Origin: Edaphobacter modestus
GTDB taxonomy: Bacteria; Acidobacteriota; Terriglobia; Terriglobales; Acidobacteriaceae
NCBI RefSeq assembly: GCF_004217555.1
Contig: NZ_SHKW01000002.1
Location: 310,001 to 374,000, forward strand
Length of the DNA: 64,000 bases
Direction: 5' to 3'
Below the pieces are notes generated by a model. The model worked only from the letters and a program-made list of their open reading frames with translations, did not search any database and had not been told where the DNA came from. Shown here piece after piece: positions 35,201 through 44,234 of this stretch. Each line of letters starts with the position of its first letter. The stretch's first letter is position 1. Made by a program: the position numbers and the translations under genes.

Positions 35201-35846
35201 CGTCGAAAAACGACGCGTTTTCAGAGCGAAGCTGATCGAGACCATCCACCAGGATGGACATTCCTTGGTTTTGAGCCCCGCCGATCTTTATCTGGCGGAT
35301 GCCGTTCGAGGTGTTCTGTGTTCCAGGTCCAATCGTTCCCGGCTGAAGGAAAACGAACGCCTCGGGTGACCGAAGCGCGCCTACGCCTCCCAGTGCCAGG
35401 GGCAACTCAATGACCTGTTTTGTTGTCACAACGCCACCTAACTCCGACGATTCTGACTGCACAGATGGCGCCGATGCTTCGACCGTAACCTGCTCAGAAG
35501 AACTACCGACCTCTAATGTAATGTCCAGAGTCGACACGGTATTGACCTGAACCAATACTCCCGAATAATTCGCCGCCTTGAAGCCCTGCATTTTTACGGA
35601 TATATCGTAGGAACCGAGCGGAACGGTGGGAAACCGATAGGATCCGGCTCCTGAAGATTCCGCGGTCGATGTAAACCCCGTCTCACGATTCTTGGCTACG
35701 ATGGCGGCATGTGGGACAGCGGCGCCCGTACTATCAAGCACATTGCCCGCAATAGTACCTTGGTTGGACTGAGCAAGCAGTGACCCGGACGCCAAAAGCA
35801 CCAAGACTGAGCAAGACAGGATTGCTTTACCGATTTGCATCTTCAT
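32217..35846 (-). CDS. TonB-dependent receptor, Oar/carboxypeptidase-regulatory type
   Basis: About 1209 residues from MKMQIGKAILSCSVL (GGAGG six bases upstream). After the signal peptide come the carboxypeptidase-regulatory domain (GTIAGNVLDSTGAAVPHAAI), the plug (GQ-type SILVDGLDQLRSENASFFDEE, SFATKSGTNAFHGSVYD) and a beta-barrel ending in Phe (LTARIRF). It is intact although over 3.6 kb long. It is followed by the PHP-fold hydrolase. Divergent upstream genes are sensory (lipoprotein and histidine kinase), but a direct link is not shown. Confidence 0.93.
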   Translation of the reverse strand: MKMQIGKAILSCSVLVLLASGSLLAQSNQGTIAGNVLDSTGAAVPHAAIVAKNRETGFTSTAESSGAGSYRFPTVPLGSYDISVKMQGFKAANYSGVLVQVNTVSTLDITLEVGSSSEQVTVEASAPSVQSESSELGGVVTTKQVIELPLALGGVGALRSPEAFVFLQPGTIGPGTQNTSNGIRQIKIGGAQNQGMSILVDGLDQLRSENASFFDEESPSVEAIQEFKLTISNPSAEFGRTTGAVESFATKSGTNAFHGSVYDIFRNEALDANTYFNNGRKSLCLVAATNTSSIANCNNLYRRPSNKQNDYGVSLGGPVSIPRLYNGHERTFFFFSWEQFRQSTGGPVTSTVPTNAMRNGDFSALLTTSVITTNPCDGTPVYNGQIFDPATTRTVNGVQCRTTFPGNIIPAGRITSIAKNYLNYYPLPQVAGTFNNYTINQPYPITNTTYTVRIDNDLTARNKIFGSWTARQNTSQKNPRTLPDPVDPNQWNQNFVTHLFRFGLTTSVNAHVVNQLLVGFNRTNAKNFSVSAQGNINYAKQLGISNIDAVAFPLTTVGESIPVLNSGNNGDPVDNGLRFADTVSIEHGHHYFKIGGDYRYQQFLTFNGPIPRLTFARAQTAGTAATIATTNSGNGFASLLLGLPNSGSINMYSSQPRWLSAYWAVFLQDDYKVLPNLTLNLGLRYDVDLPRSESRNRTSNFSATAIDPASGKPGALIFGTTCNCNAKWIDAYYKDISPRLGFAYSPGAGNGKSVMRGSYSILYAPMFYADGGSQMNTGYKANAAFNSVNAFSPAFDLAGGFPAYTAPPLLNPSYFEGQIVASNYIRPNMNKPAMTQQWNLEVQQEFAPDLIFTLGYLGQRGNRLRSNLENINNIPKSAFQLGDNLARTLASNTAGVTAPFSSFYSLYGNNVQTSQALRPFPQYQQIQTNCCLQNDGQSTYHALLASLQRRFRSGTNLQVSYTWSKNITNSDTIVLNTNNLSSIQDPTNLKGEKSLSTQDLPNVFVTSFIQELPFGRNRRYFNHGITSYLAGGWQVGAVLRYQSGTPISFGCASSIPGWDNCVRFNQRPGSSFRSAASRNNSVNPFVVTSKGADPAVNSLFNLNVSRDATNGAFVDPNASRNGGAYQLGSIARVTSAFRMNGFKNEDISIIKNTRITEKMDLQLKFEMLNAFNRHAFGVPSVTPTDNLFGVPTTTLTTARNSQLTARIRF

Positions 35847-35912
35847 TACTGCCTCCAAAAACAAACTGAGTTTCTCTGGGACCCAGGAAGAGGGCCACTG
35901 AAGATAGTCGGT

Positions 35913-36320
35913 CTAATGCCAGGCGCTTCGCAGACCGCTCTTGTGATTTGCACCGGGAACCAAGTTCAGTGTGATGTTTACAGATGCTGCCCGATTTGCT
36001 AGTAGCACAATTCCGTTTTGCAGATATCCTTGGACACCTGTCTCCGGAGTCGCGATCGAGTACTCAGCCGGAGGAAGCGTTGGGAACACGGCGCCAGAAT
36101 CATTGCTCTCCACCACCATTCTTGACCCAGTTTTAGTTTGTGTCGCCGTAACTGTGACCGATGGAATAGCCGCTCCTGTCGAGTCGCTTATGGTTCCGGA
36201 GATCGACCCAGAACCCTCTGCGATGAGGCCTAAGGATGAGGCTAGAAACACAAATGAGAGTAAGCCGCAGGCTCGGCGAGCCTGTCCAGCGGTAGTGCGC
36301 AGTTGGAAGCCGATCTTCAT
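35913..36320 (-). CDS. Orphan carboxypeptidase-regulatory-domain protein
   Basis: 135 residues: signal peptide (LLSFVFLASSLGLIAEG), then one regulatory beta-sandwich (GSISGTISDSTGAAIPSVTVTATQTKTGS ... LPPAEYSIATPETG) and a short unrelated tail (ANHKSGLRSAWH). It equals the first domain of an Oar-type receptor without plug or barrel. It lies 66 bp upstream of the large receptor and in the same orientation, so it may be a truncated duplicate or a small secreted domain protein. Confidence 0.6.
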   Translation of the reverse strand: MKIGFQLRTTAGQARRACGLLSFVFLASSLGLIAEGSGSISGTISDSTGAAIPSVTVTATQTKTGSRMVVESNDSGAVFPTLPPAEYSIATPETGVQGYLQNGIVLLANRAASVNITLNLVPGANHKSGLRSAWH

Positions 36321-36474
36321 TTATCCTCCGAACGTCACAACTTGGCCTAGGCACAGCTCAGTACTATCCGCTGCTTTAGGGCGCGGGATACTTTACGAAA
36401 CGGTCTCGAAATTTAGGAGGATACTAAGACTCTTGAAAAAAGTCCGTCAATGGTCCCGAATCATCAATCTGCAG

Positions 36475-36490
36475 TAGTGCAGTAGGACTA
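36475..36490 (+). promoter_or_regulatory. Putative response-regulator site upstream of the lipoprotein-kinase operon
   Basis: TAGTGCAGTAGGACTA, a near-palindrome (TAGT-N8-ACTA). The same 16-mer with two changes occurs at 40558-40573 in front of the other half of this sensory locus. Confidence 0.45.
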
Positions 36491-36679
36491 TCTAAACACT
36501 GCTGCTGTCCCCAGCGCCCGGGATTACTTGGAGGCTTGCCAAAAGCTCTCGGTGTATCTTTATCTCTCGTGTTATACCTATCGCACTCGCCGAAAGGATG
36601 GTTTGGCCGACGTCTCCTCGTCTCTTTGCGGGAAACACCAATGATTCTGCAATTCCTCGGTATCTCGAAGAGGGTTCAA

Positions 36680-37663
36680 ATGGTTCGGCCCAATGCCGCG
36701 TTGATAGTTCTGTGTTCGTTGGTCTGCTTCGCAACGTCGTTCAACTCGGGATGCCGCTCTGCTCCGTCTCGCATGATCATTAGTGTGATTCCCGGCCAGG
36801 CATCCGAGTCCATGTGGGTTACGGAACACACTGGTGTGAACGAGGCGGCTGCAAAGGAAAAGGTTGGTATTTACTGGAATGGTCCGACCGAAGAAGGCGA
36901 TGTAGAGCAGCAGATTGTATTGGCGGAACGCGCCATACGCAGTGGCAATATGGGACTTATTCTGAGCCCAAGTAATCCTTTCGCTTTGAATACCGTAATT
37001 CAGCGTTCTCTCGACAGCGGTATGTCGGTAGTGATCGTTGGAACACCCGTTTCACTTAAGCCGGAAAAGAGGCTTTCGTTCGTACTGAACGATGTGGAAG
37101 AAACGGGCAAACTGGCAGCAAGGCGGATGGGCGATATCTTGAATAGGAGAGGAGAGGTTCTCATTCTTGGGTTTGATCCACTCTCCTCGCGCAACGGCGA
37201 TCGATCGAGCGCCTTCGAGGCTACACTAAATCGCGAAGAGCCGCAGATCAGTGTTGTCGAAAAGATTAAAGGGCCGTTTAGCTTTGGGCAGGCGGAGCTC
37301 GCAGCAGAAAAGGCGATAAAGGCACATCCTCATCTTTCTGCAATCTTCTCGCTGACTACCACAGCTACACGAGGGGCCATTGCAGCGGTTCGAACAACGG
37401 GAACCGCGCATCAAATTCAAATTGTTGGATGCGATCACAATTTGGACCTTCTCTATCTGCTTAGACAAGGAGCGGTTGACTCCTTGATCGCTCAGAACAT
37501 GCGTGCGATGGGAATTATGGCCGTATCTTCCGTTATGGCGCAAAGCCGCGGGGATCAGGTTCCTCCTTACAGGTACGTCAAGCCCGTGCTACTGACCCGC
37601 GAGAATATCGACGACGAAAGTATTCAAACCATGCTCATGATGGATTGGCGATTCAAATCATGA
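36680..37663 (+). CDS. Periplasmic sugar-binding-like lipoprotein (RbsB/LacI fold)
   Basis: 327 residues from MVRPNAALIVLCSLVCFATS with GAAGAGGG in front; the Cys of FNSGC suggests a lipoprotein. SVIPGQASESMWVTEHTGVNEAAAKEK, GLILSPSNP, GMSVVIVGTPV, LSFVLNDVEETGKLAARRMGDIL and QIVGCDHNLDLLYLLRQGAVDSLIAQN follow the type-1 periplasmic binding-protein plan. No ABC permease or ATPase is nearby. Its stop overlaps the histidine kinase start (ATGA), so it most likely acts as the ligand sensor for that kinase. Confidence 0.85.
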   Translation: MVRPNAALIVLCSLVCFATSFNSGCRSAPSRMIISVIPGQASESMWVTEHTGVNEAAAKEKVGIYWNGPTEEGDVEQQIVLAERAIRSGNMGLILSPSNPFALNTVIQRSLDSGMSVVIVGTPVSLKPEKRLSFVLNDVEETGKLAARRMGDILNRRGEVLILGFDPLSSRNGDRSSAFEATLNREEPQISVVEKIKGPFSFGQAELAAEKAIKAHPHLSAIFSLTTTATRGAIAAVRTTGTAHQIQIVGCDHNLDLLYLLRQGAVDSLIAQNMRAMGIMAVSSVMAQSRGDQVPPYRYVKPVLLTRENIDDESIQTMLMMDWRFKS

Positions 37664-39864
37664 CTCGGGAAACCTTCTTTCGTTGTCGATACTGGATCAT
37701 GGCCTCTGCGTTGTTCGTGATTATTCTGTCTGCACTGCTCGTTTATTTTTTGCGACGAGACAGAGTGGCGTTCCCTTACCAAGATTCTTTCAAGAGCAAC
37801 AAAGCAGCCGAGTGGACTCCCTTGGGAGGAGCATGGCAGATCGATAACGGCGCCGTTTACAACCGCTCGGATGAGGGAGGTGCGAAGTTGGTGTCCGGTT
37901 CACCCAATTGGACAGACTATCAGCTAAGTGCAGAGCTCAAGCTGATAGGTCATGAAGGGGATGTTGGAGTAATTGTCCGATCTGGGGACGAAGAGCGAGG
38001 GGTGGACTCCTATAAAGGCTACTATGTTGGACTGCGCTCGGCTGACTCCGCTCTAGTTATCGGTCGTGCCGATCATGGCTGGATGGAGGGACAGCCGGTT
38101 CCAATGAAGGGTGGTGTACAGATTGGTGTCTGGTATCGGTTGCGTATAGTCGTTTTAGGATGCCGGATCGGCGCAGAAGCAATAAATATCGAAACCGGGC
38201 AGACCTCTTGGGGAGCTTTTAGTGACGAGCCCTGTATTGCACGCGGACGAATAGGGCTGCGTTCCAAGGCCACAGGGGGCGCGTGGCGTAACGTCTCCGT
38301 TACCGCAACGAGCGAATCCGCTTGGCGAGAAATACGGTTCCGTTCTCAATTTCTTGAACAGCCAAACTATCCAGGTCGCGAGTCCGACTACAGCAGTATG
38401 CGTGAACGATATTTCCAGCACACCTATCTTCCGGTCCGCAGTTATCAGCCTGACAATACGGCACAGTTTATCGGAGGATCTGAGCATAGCACCGCAAAAC
38501 AGATCTCCCCCATTGGAGACGTTCGTACGACACCCCTCAATAATGAGCCCGTGACGGTCCGAGGAGTCGTTACGTTGACCTCTCCCATGTTCGTACAGGA
38601 TCAGACCGGAAGCATTGCTGTACAACTCAGCAAGACGATCGAACTCAACCTTGGCGATGAAGTCGAGATTTCCGGTAAACGCGTAGACAGCGGTTTCACG
38701 CGGCGACTCGTACCCGACCAGGTGCGTCTTTTATGGGACCGTACCCTGGTTGTTCCAATTTCCATTACCTCAACAGAGGCGGCAAGCGGAGTGTTTGATG
38801 CATCGCTCGTGGAACTGCGTGGAAAGTTGCGGTCTAAGTCATTCGACCACATGGGAAATATCACACTTCAGCTCTATGATTCGGCGCAAACGTTTAGCGC
38901 GACTGTCCACGGTGGTCTCTCTATGCAGACTTACGAGAAATGGGAGCCAGGTAGCGATCTTTCTATTCGAGGTATCTGTACTATCCTGCCTCCGGCAGAC
39001 CGAACGGATGTTGCTTTCACTATCTTGATGAGAGCGGTCGATGACGTGCAGGTCCTCGCAGGTCCTCCATGGTGGAACGGTCGGCAGCTAATACGGGTGG
39101 CATGCGTAAGTATGGCGATGCTCGCTTGCGGTATATACCTTTTCATTCGCCTCGAGCGCTGGAAGATGCACGCTATCATCAACGAGCGCGAACGTCTGGC
39201 GCATGATATGCACGACACGCTGGCCCAAAGCTTTGCCGGCGTAGGCTTTCACCTGCAGGGCCTCTATAACAGGATGCGAATCGGCACGGCCGACCGATCG
39301 GATGTGATTGAGATGCTCCACCGAGCCTATGAAATGGTCTCGCACAGCCATCGCGAGGCTAGTGCCTGTATCGCAGCACTGCATCCAGATGCAGATGAGG
39401 GTGGCGATGTTTTGTTCGCTCTGGATCGCTGTGCCCGCGAGATGCTCGATGACGACCGGCGCGATAGCAAAGTATTTCCTGTTCGCTTTGTAAGGGAAGG
39501 AACGCCGCGATCGCTTTCAATGCCGGTGCGGGATGCTATTTTTCACATTGGCAGAGAAGCGATCACCAACATGCTCCGGCACTCGCATGCGACCGATATG
39601 GAATTAGAACTGCGATATCAAGCCGAGGGTGTTGTGCTCAATATGCGAGACAACGGGATCGGCTTTGTCTATGATCCAGCTGTCAGTGGTTTCGGTCTCC
39701 GCACGATGCAACGGCGGTGCGCAAAAGTACGAGCCCAAATTGGCATTACAAGCGCGCCGGGTTTGGGTACGCAAATCACAGTACAGGTACCGTACGGCTT
39801 TGGACCCAGATCCATCGATTGGGTGCGGTCGCTGCGAATACGTATGCCGCACCGGGCAAGTTAG
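37660..39864 (+). CDS. Sensor histidine kinase with large periplasmic ligand domains
   Basis: About 734 residues from the ATG overlapping the preceding stop; a TTG further up is less likely. TM1 (about 13-31) leads to a LamG-like/DUF1080-type jelly roll (about 40-200, WTPLGGAWQIDNGAVYNRSD, DVGVIVRSGD) and an OB-like segment (about 310-400, VRGVVTLTSPMFVQDQTGS). After TM2 (about 475-492) come the HisKA_3 helix with phospho-acceptor His (ERERLAHDMHDTLAQSFAG) and the ATPase domain (NMRDNGIGF, SGFGLRTMQRR). It is a NarL-class kinase probably reading sugars. Its stop overlaps that of the convergent response regulator. Confidence 0.92.
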   Translation: MTRETFFRCRYWIMASALFVIILSALLVYFLRRDRVAFPYQDSFKSNKAAEWTPLGGAWQIDNGAVYNRSDEGGAKLVSGSPNWTDYQLSAELKLIGHEGDVGVIVRSGDEERGVDSYKGYYVGLRSADSALVIGRADHGWMEGQPVPMKGGVQIGVWYRLRIVVLGCRIGAEAINIETGQTSWGAFSDEPCIARGRIGLRSKATGGAWRNVSVTATSESAWREIRFRSQFLEQPNYPGRESDYSSMRERYFQHTYLPVRSYQPDNTAQFIGGSEHSTAKQISPIGDVRTTPLNNEPVTVRGVVTLTSPMFVQDQTGSIAVQLSKTIELNLGDEVEISGKRVDSGFTRRLVPDQVRLLWDRTLVVPISITSTEAASGVFDASLVELRGKLRSKSFDHMGNITLQLYDSAQTFSATVHGGLSMQTYEKWEPGSDLSIRGICTILPPADRTDVAFTILMRAVDDVQVLAGPPWWNGRQLIRVACVSMAMLACGIYLFIRLERWKMHAIINERERLAHDMHDTLAQSFAGVGFHLQGLYNRMRIGTADRSDVIEMLHRAYEMVSHSHREASACIAALHPDADEGGDVLFALDRCAREMLDDDRRDSKVFPVRFVREGTPRSLSMPVRDAIFHIGREAITNMLRHSHATDMELELRYQAEGVVLNMRDNGIGFVYDPAVSGFGLRTMQRRCAKVRAQIGITSAPGLGTQITVQVPYGFGPRSIDWVRSLRIRMPHRAS

Positions 39865-40499
39865 TCATAGTTGACTCGTACCAAGCCGCGTTTGATTGCC
39901 ACTGCAGTAGCTTCGGTGCGGTCACGTGTGCCAAGCTTTTCAAGCAAGCTGTTGATGTGATTTCTTACAGTATTGTGGCTGATAAAGAGCTTGTCTGCGA
40001 TCTCTCGATTATTCATTCCGAGCGCCACAAGCTGCAGAATTTCGGCCTCACGGGCACTCGGAGGATTACGGCTAACGATCTGCGCGAGTTGCTCCGCAAT
40101 GTGGGGCGGGATGACTGTCTTCCCTTGATGAACATCACGAATCACGCCGACAACCTGTTCGAGCAATGCGCTCTTCAGGATATAAGCCATTGCTCCGGCC
40201 TTGATCGCACTGAAGACATCTTGATCAGATCTGTAATTACTAAGCACGGCAGCATGCAATTTCGGGTTAGATCTTCGCGCCAGCATAATTAGTGAGTCTC
40301 CTCCCATCTCGGCCATGTGTAGATCGGTGAGGAGAACATCAACTTCCAGATTGTCTAGGGCATCCAAAGCTTCCGTTCCACTCGATGCCATACCAACCAC
40401 GCGGATATCTGGTTCGCTTTCTAGCATTGTTTTGAGACCCATCCGTACAACCTGATGATCGTCGACTATAAAGACTCTAATCTGCTGCTCTGCGCTCAT
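39861..40499 (-). CDS. NarL/FixJ-type response regulator
   Basis: 212 residues from MSAEQQIRVFIVDDHQ; an earlier in-frame ATG (40553) would remove the operator region. The receiver has VDDHQVVRMGL, VDVLLTDLHM (phospho-Asp) and YILKSA. The C-terminal LuxR-type HTH reads LSAREAEIL-like PSAREAEILQLVALGMNNREIADKL and HNTVRNHINSLLEKLGT. The stop codons of this gene and the kinase overlap on opposite strands (TTAG at 39861-39864). It is the obvious partner of that kinase. Confidence 0.94.
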   Translation of the reverse strand: MSAEQQIRVFIVDDHQVVRMGLKTMLESEPDIRVVGMASSGTEALDALDNLEVDVLLTDLHMAEMGGDSLIMLARRSNPKLHAAVLSNYRSDQDVFSAIKAGAMAYILKSALLEQVVGVIRDVHQGKTVIPPHIAEQLAQIVSRNPPSAREAEILQLVALGMNNREIADKLFISHNTVRNHINSLLEKLGTRDRTEATAVAIKRGLVRVNYD

Positions 40500-40557
40500 A
40501 GGTGCTCCCGATACAGTACGCAACATCCTAGCGCAAAAAAGTGCCGTCGGCATGGAC

Positions 40558-40573
40558 TAGTGCGGTAGAACTA
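40558..40573 (+). promoter_or_regulatory. Putative response-regulator site between regulator and glutaminase genes
   Basis: TAGTGCGGTAGAACTA, matching the site at 36475-36490 in 14 of 16 positions, again a TAGT-N8-ACTA near-palindrome. It stands between the divergent response regulator and secreted glutaminase-family gene, so it could control both. Confidence 0.45.
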
Positions 40574-40653
40574 CTCAAGAATGGGCGTCTGCGACTATTG
40601 CAGTTGCTCCAGCAAGTTCTTAGCATGGAGCGCATTGTGCAGCGTCGAGGTGA

Positions 40654-42735
40654 GTGGTGAGCATTTGGAGTCTATTTGGCGCATTGGCCATCAGTTGTAT
40701 GACCGTATCAGCCGCACAAGCGCAACAAGAGCACCGGCCACCAGCCGTGCCGCTGGTTACAAATGATCCTTATTTCAGCATCTGGTCGATGGCAGATCAT
40801 CTCACCGACACCCAGACGAAACACTGGTCTGAAGCCCCGCAACCCTTAGTGGGATTGGTACGTATCGATGGGCGCGTCGAGCGCTGGATGGGGACCATGC
40901 CGCGTGGATACTTTGGTCTGCCCTCGGTCGAGGCCATGCAGCAAATCTCACTTGAAGTCACCCCGCTTCACACGCGGTATATCTTTGCAGATCATGGCAT
41001 ACGTCTTGAAGTAACATTCTTTTCTCCTCTGCTGCCACAGGATTTAGATGTGATGTCACGACCTGTCACTTACCTCTCGTGGAGCGCCTCGGCGACCGAT
41101 GGTAAGACGCATCGAGTGGAGCTGATGTTGGACGTGGATGCAAATGTAGCGGTCAACGATTCCGCACAGCCAGTCACGTGGAGTCGCACTCGCATCCCGC
41201 ATCTAAGCCTGCTTAATGTTGGTTCGCGTGATCAGGCGACGCTCCATCAGTCAGGTGACCGCATCCGCATTGATTGGGGATACTTCCATCTGGGCGTTCC
41301 GGACGGAGTTGCGTCGAGCACTGCTCTTTCTTATGAAAGTATGGCAAGCTTTGGTAAAAACGGCGACCTCCCGGACGCGGATGATCTGGCAATGCCTCGT
41401 CCAGCCGGAGGGCACGATCAGCCGGTTCATCTCGCAGTTGTTCTGCCTTTGGGAGCGGTCGGCAGTCAGCCAGTAAAGCGACACGTTCTGCTTGGTTATA
41501 CCGAGGGTTACGCTATCGAGTATCTGGGCCGGAAACTGCGACCCTATTGGCAACGCGAAGGAATGACCGAAGCCGCGATGCTCACTCGTGCCGAAACTGA
41601 ATATCCGGCCCTGGAAGAACGTGGGCGCAACTTTGATCAAGAGTTAATGACCCACATGGAGCAGATTGGAGGCGCTGACTATCGCTACCTTACCTCTCTC
41701 GCCTTCCGTCAGACAATTGCGGCTCACAAACTCGTTGCGGATGTAGACGGGCGTCCGATGTTCTTCTCAAAAGAAAATGATAGTAATGGTTGTATCGACA
41801 CGGTTGACGTCACCTACCCATCTTCGCCCTTCTTTCTCTACTTCAATCCAAAACTACTCGAAGCACAGCTCGAGCCGATAATGCGTTACGCGTCGCTACC
41901 ACGATGGAAATTCCCATTTGCGCCCCATGATCTCGGAACATTTCCTCTTGCGAACGGGCAAGTCTACGGTGGCGCTGAGTTGACCGAAGACAATCAAATG
42001 CCTGTTGAGGAGAGCGGCAACCTGCTCATCATGGTTGCTGCACTCGGCCGGGCAGAAGGCAACTGGGACTTTGCTCGTCAATACATGCCTCAGCTACGTA
42101 AGTGGGCAGAATATTTGGAGAGAAAGGGGCTTGACCCGGAAAATCAGCTCAGCACCGACGATTTTGCCGGCCATCTGGCGCACAACACCAATTTATCTGT
42201 GAAGGCTATCGAAGCTCTTGGCAGTTTTGCCGAGATCGCCAGTGGCACGGGCGATACGAATCTCGCAACCCGATACATGACACTTGCAAGATCGCTACCC
42301 GCAAAATGGGAGACTATGGCGCGCGAAGGCGATCATTACAAACTGGCCTTTGATCAAAAGGATACTTGGAGTCAGAAATATAACCTCGTATGGGATGAAA
42401 TACTCGACTTGCATCTTTTTCCCCCATCGGTTGCGCAAACCGAATGGGCCTACTACGTGACGAAATCAAAGCAGTTCGGTCTGGCCCTCGACAACCGTAA
42501 AACTATCACGAAGTTGGATTGGGAGTTCTGGACAGCGACTCTTACCCACGACCAAAAGCAATTCATCGATTTGTCACACAATATTGCTTCATGGTCAGAT
42601 CAATCAAGTTCACGTGTTCCTATGACTGACTATTACGATACTGAAAATGGACGTCAGATTCGTTTCCAGGCACGCTCCGTGGTTGGCGGCATCTTCATCA
42701 AGGCACTGATGACTCCCACCAATGCACAGAAATAG
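40654..42735 (+). CDS. Secreted glutaminase-family protein (GtaA/DUF4965 type)
   Basis: 693 residues with a GTG start behind GAGGTGA (two GTGs in tandem) and a signal peptide ending AAQAQQ. VPLVTNDPYFSIWSMADHLTDTQTKHW is the typical N-terminal motif of the family; SKENDSNGCIDTVDVTYPSSPFF and HDLGTFPLANGQVYGG with VEESGNLLIMVAALGRAEG are in the helical DUF4965/DUF1793 core. Fungal members are extracellular glutaminases, while bacterial ones are widespread in carbohydrate loci and mostly uncharacterised. Located next to a sugar-sensing two-component system. Confidence 0.88.
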   Translation: MVSIWSLFGALAISCMTVSAAQAQQEHRPPAVPLVTNDPYFSIWSMADHLTDTQTKHWSEAPQPLVGLVRIDGRVERWMGTMPRGYFGLPSVEAMQQISLEVTPLHTRYIFADHGIRLEVTFFSPLLPQDLDVMSRPVTYLSWSASATDGKTHRVELMLDVDANVAVNDSAQPVTWSRTRIPHLSLLNVGSRDQATLHQSGDRIRIDWGYFHLGVPDGVASSTALSYESMASFGKNGDLPDADDLAMPRPAGGHDQPVHLAVVLPLGAVGSQPVKRHVLLGYTEGYAIEYLGRKLRPYWQREGMTEAAMLTRAETEYPALEERGRNFDQELMTHMEQIGGADYRYLTSLAFRQTIAAHKLVADVDGRPMFFSKENDSNGCIDTVDVTYPSSPFFLYFNPKLLEAQLEPIMRYASLPRWKFPFAPHDLGTFPLANGQVYGGAELTEDNQMPVEESGNLLIMVAALGRAEGNWDFARQYMPQLRKWAEYLERKGLDPENQLSTDDFAGHLAHNTNLSVKAIEALGSFAEIASGTGDTNLATRYMTLARSLPAKWETMAREGDHYKLAFDQKDTWSQKYNLVWDEILDLHLFPPSVAQTEWAYYVTKSKQFGLALDNRKTITKLDWEFWTATLTHDQKQFIDLSHNIASWSDQSSSRVPMTDYYDTENGRQIRFQARSVVGGIFIKALMTPTNAQK

Positions 42736-42983
42736 GATCGGAAATCATAGGTGATGCTTGTTACTTTCGCTCGGAATTGCTGTAGCGCCTTATGGATTGC
42801 TGGCGACGGGGTACCGGCTCCGCCGGTAGTATGTGGAGTCGTGATGATGGTGGCGTTGGCATCCGTAGTATGGTGACGTGTGATGAGGGCGTACTTGCGA
42901 GCAAGTGGTGAGGGAAGTTTACAGCTGAAGATGAATGAACGCTCTGGTAGGTTGGAAAGGCACAATGTTTACGGGAGGAATTT

Positions 42984-43448
42984 GTGAATCGACTCTTGGC
43001 AGCAATCCTTCTTCCAGCGGTGACAGCTTTTGCCAGCGATCTTCCAAACAAGAAGTATCTGGATCTTGCCAATATCAAAATCATGGTTTCTGCGGCGGAG
43101 GCAAAGGCGAAGGAGTTGAATGTTTCCGTAACTATTTGCGTGGTAGATGAGAGTGGCAACCTACTTTTTCTAGAAAAGGGCGAAACGGCCTCACTGAATA
43201 CGATTCAATTTGCCCAAAAAAAGGCGCGCCATGCTGCTTTCTACGGCAGCCCATCCAGAGAAGGAGCAGACACGATAAAAAAAGGTCATGTGGAAGCGCT
43301 GGAATTCCCTGAGTTTTTCCCAAATCAAGGAGGGTTGCCGATTAAGGTCAATGGGCAGCTTCTGGGTGGGATATCCGCGAGCGGCGCCAAATCGGAGATT
43401 GACGAAGCCATTGCGCAATCCGGTCTTGACGCGCTTCTCAAGCAATGA
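42984..43448 (+). CDS. Exported HbpS/GlcG-like protein
   Basis: 154 residues with a Sec signal (LLAAILLPAVTAFAS). LANIKIMVSAAEAKAKELNVSVTICVVDESGNLL, SLNTIQFAQKKARHAAFYG, EFFPNQGGLPIKVNGQLLGGISASGA are the hallmarks of the GlcG/HbpS (heme-degrading or cofactor-binding) fold. Function of individual members is poorly known. It is intact, with a remnant of a serine hydrolase convergent behind it. Confidence 0.88.
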   Translation: MNRLLAAILLPAVTAFASDLPNKKYLDLANIKIMVSAAEAKAKELNVSVTICVVDESGNLLFLEKGETASLNTIQFAQKKARHAAFYGSPSREGADTIKKGHVEALEFPEFFPNQGGLPIKVNGQLLGGISASGAKSEIDEAIAQSGLDALLKQ

Positions 43449-43970
43449 CTATCTGATTGAAGCCGAAAGGTGAGTTGGTTCACCCCCGGACCGCGGACCC
43501 AGTACGGCGGCAGCCATGGCCAGATCAGGGCGTCCGGCGAGATGTTGTGGTCCTCCAGCAGCTTCGTCATCGCCATCGCAGTGATCAGCTTGCTTACGCT
43601 CGCGACGTGCATCGGGACTTCCGCCGTCCCAGCTAACCTCGCCGTCCACCGGCGTCTTCGACCAGTTCCATTGGTCATCGAAAACCACTCGACCGTAGCG
43701 CCGCAGCTGCATCGAATAACCCGCCAGGCAGAAGCTCAGCAGGCCATGAAGGTCGCGCCGCAACTTATCAGTGTTGAGCCGGTAGAGCAGTCCTGAGGGC
43801 GGTGGAGGATTGCTCGGGTCGTCCGTCGCGTCGGCGGGTCGACGCAGATCGAAGCCAAGCGTCGCGTTCATGACATGATCGGGTCGCATCACGTGCGCCC
43901 GGACCATTTCCTCGGTCAGCCCAAGCCGATGAAGAACTTCGGTTGGGTTCAGTTCGGCATGGTCGCTCAT
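43449..43970 (-). pseudogene. Serine beta-lactamase-like hydrolase, frameshifted and truncated
   Basis: Starts with MSDHAELNPTEVLHRLGLTEEMVRAHV and continues to VSWDGGS; near 43620 the frame changes to EVPMHVASVSKLITAMAMTKLLEDHNI, where SVSK is the catalytic SxxK. The chain then breaks off at GPGVNQLTF, before the Tyr and HxG motifs. It is therefore an inactive remnant, the second of this family in the window. Confidence 0.75.
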
Positions 43971-44234
43971 GTCGCTGCCCTCGGTTGACACCGATTGCAA
44001 GGCAACCGCGCCCCGGCGTCAGGAGCATTCAAATCGCAGCGGACCGGAAAGTCAACAGCATTCGTCAGCAGTTGACGGAGCGTTCGGGCGGAACTCCGCA
44101 TACACCTACCACACCTGCGTCCAGGATTTTCGTCATTCCTCAGTCCAAACCCCAGGAGCGGTATCTCGCTCCGCACGGGGGGATCGCATTGCGGTCAACG
44201 ATCGCCTCAACGTGTAAGCTGGATGACTGGGATG

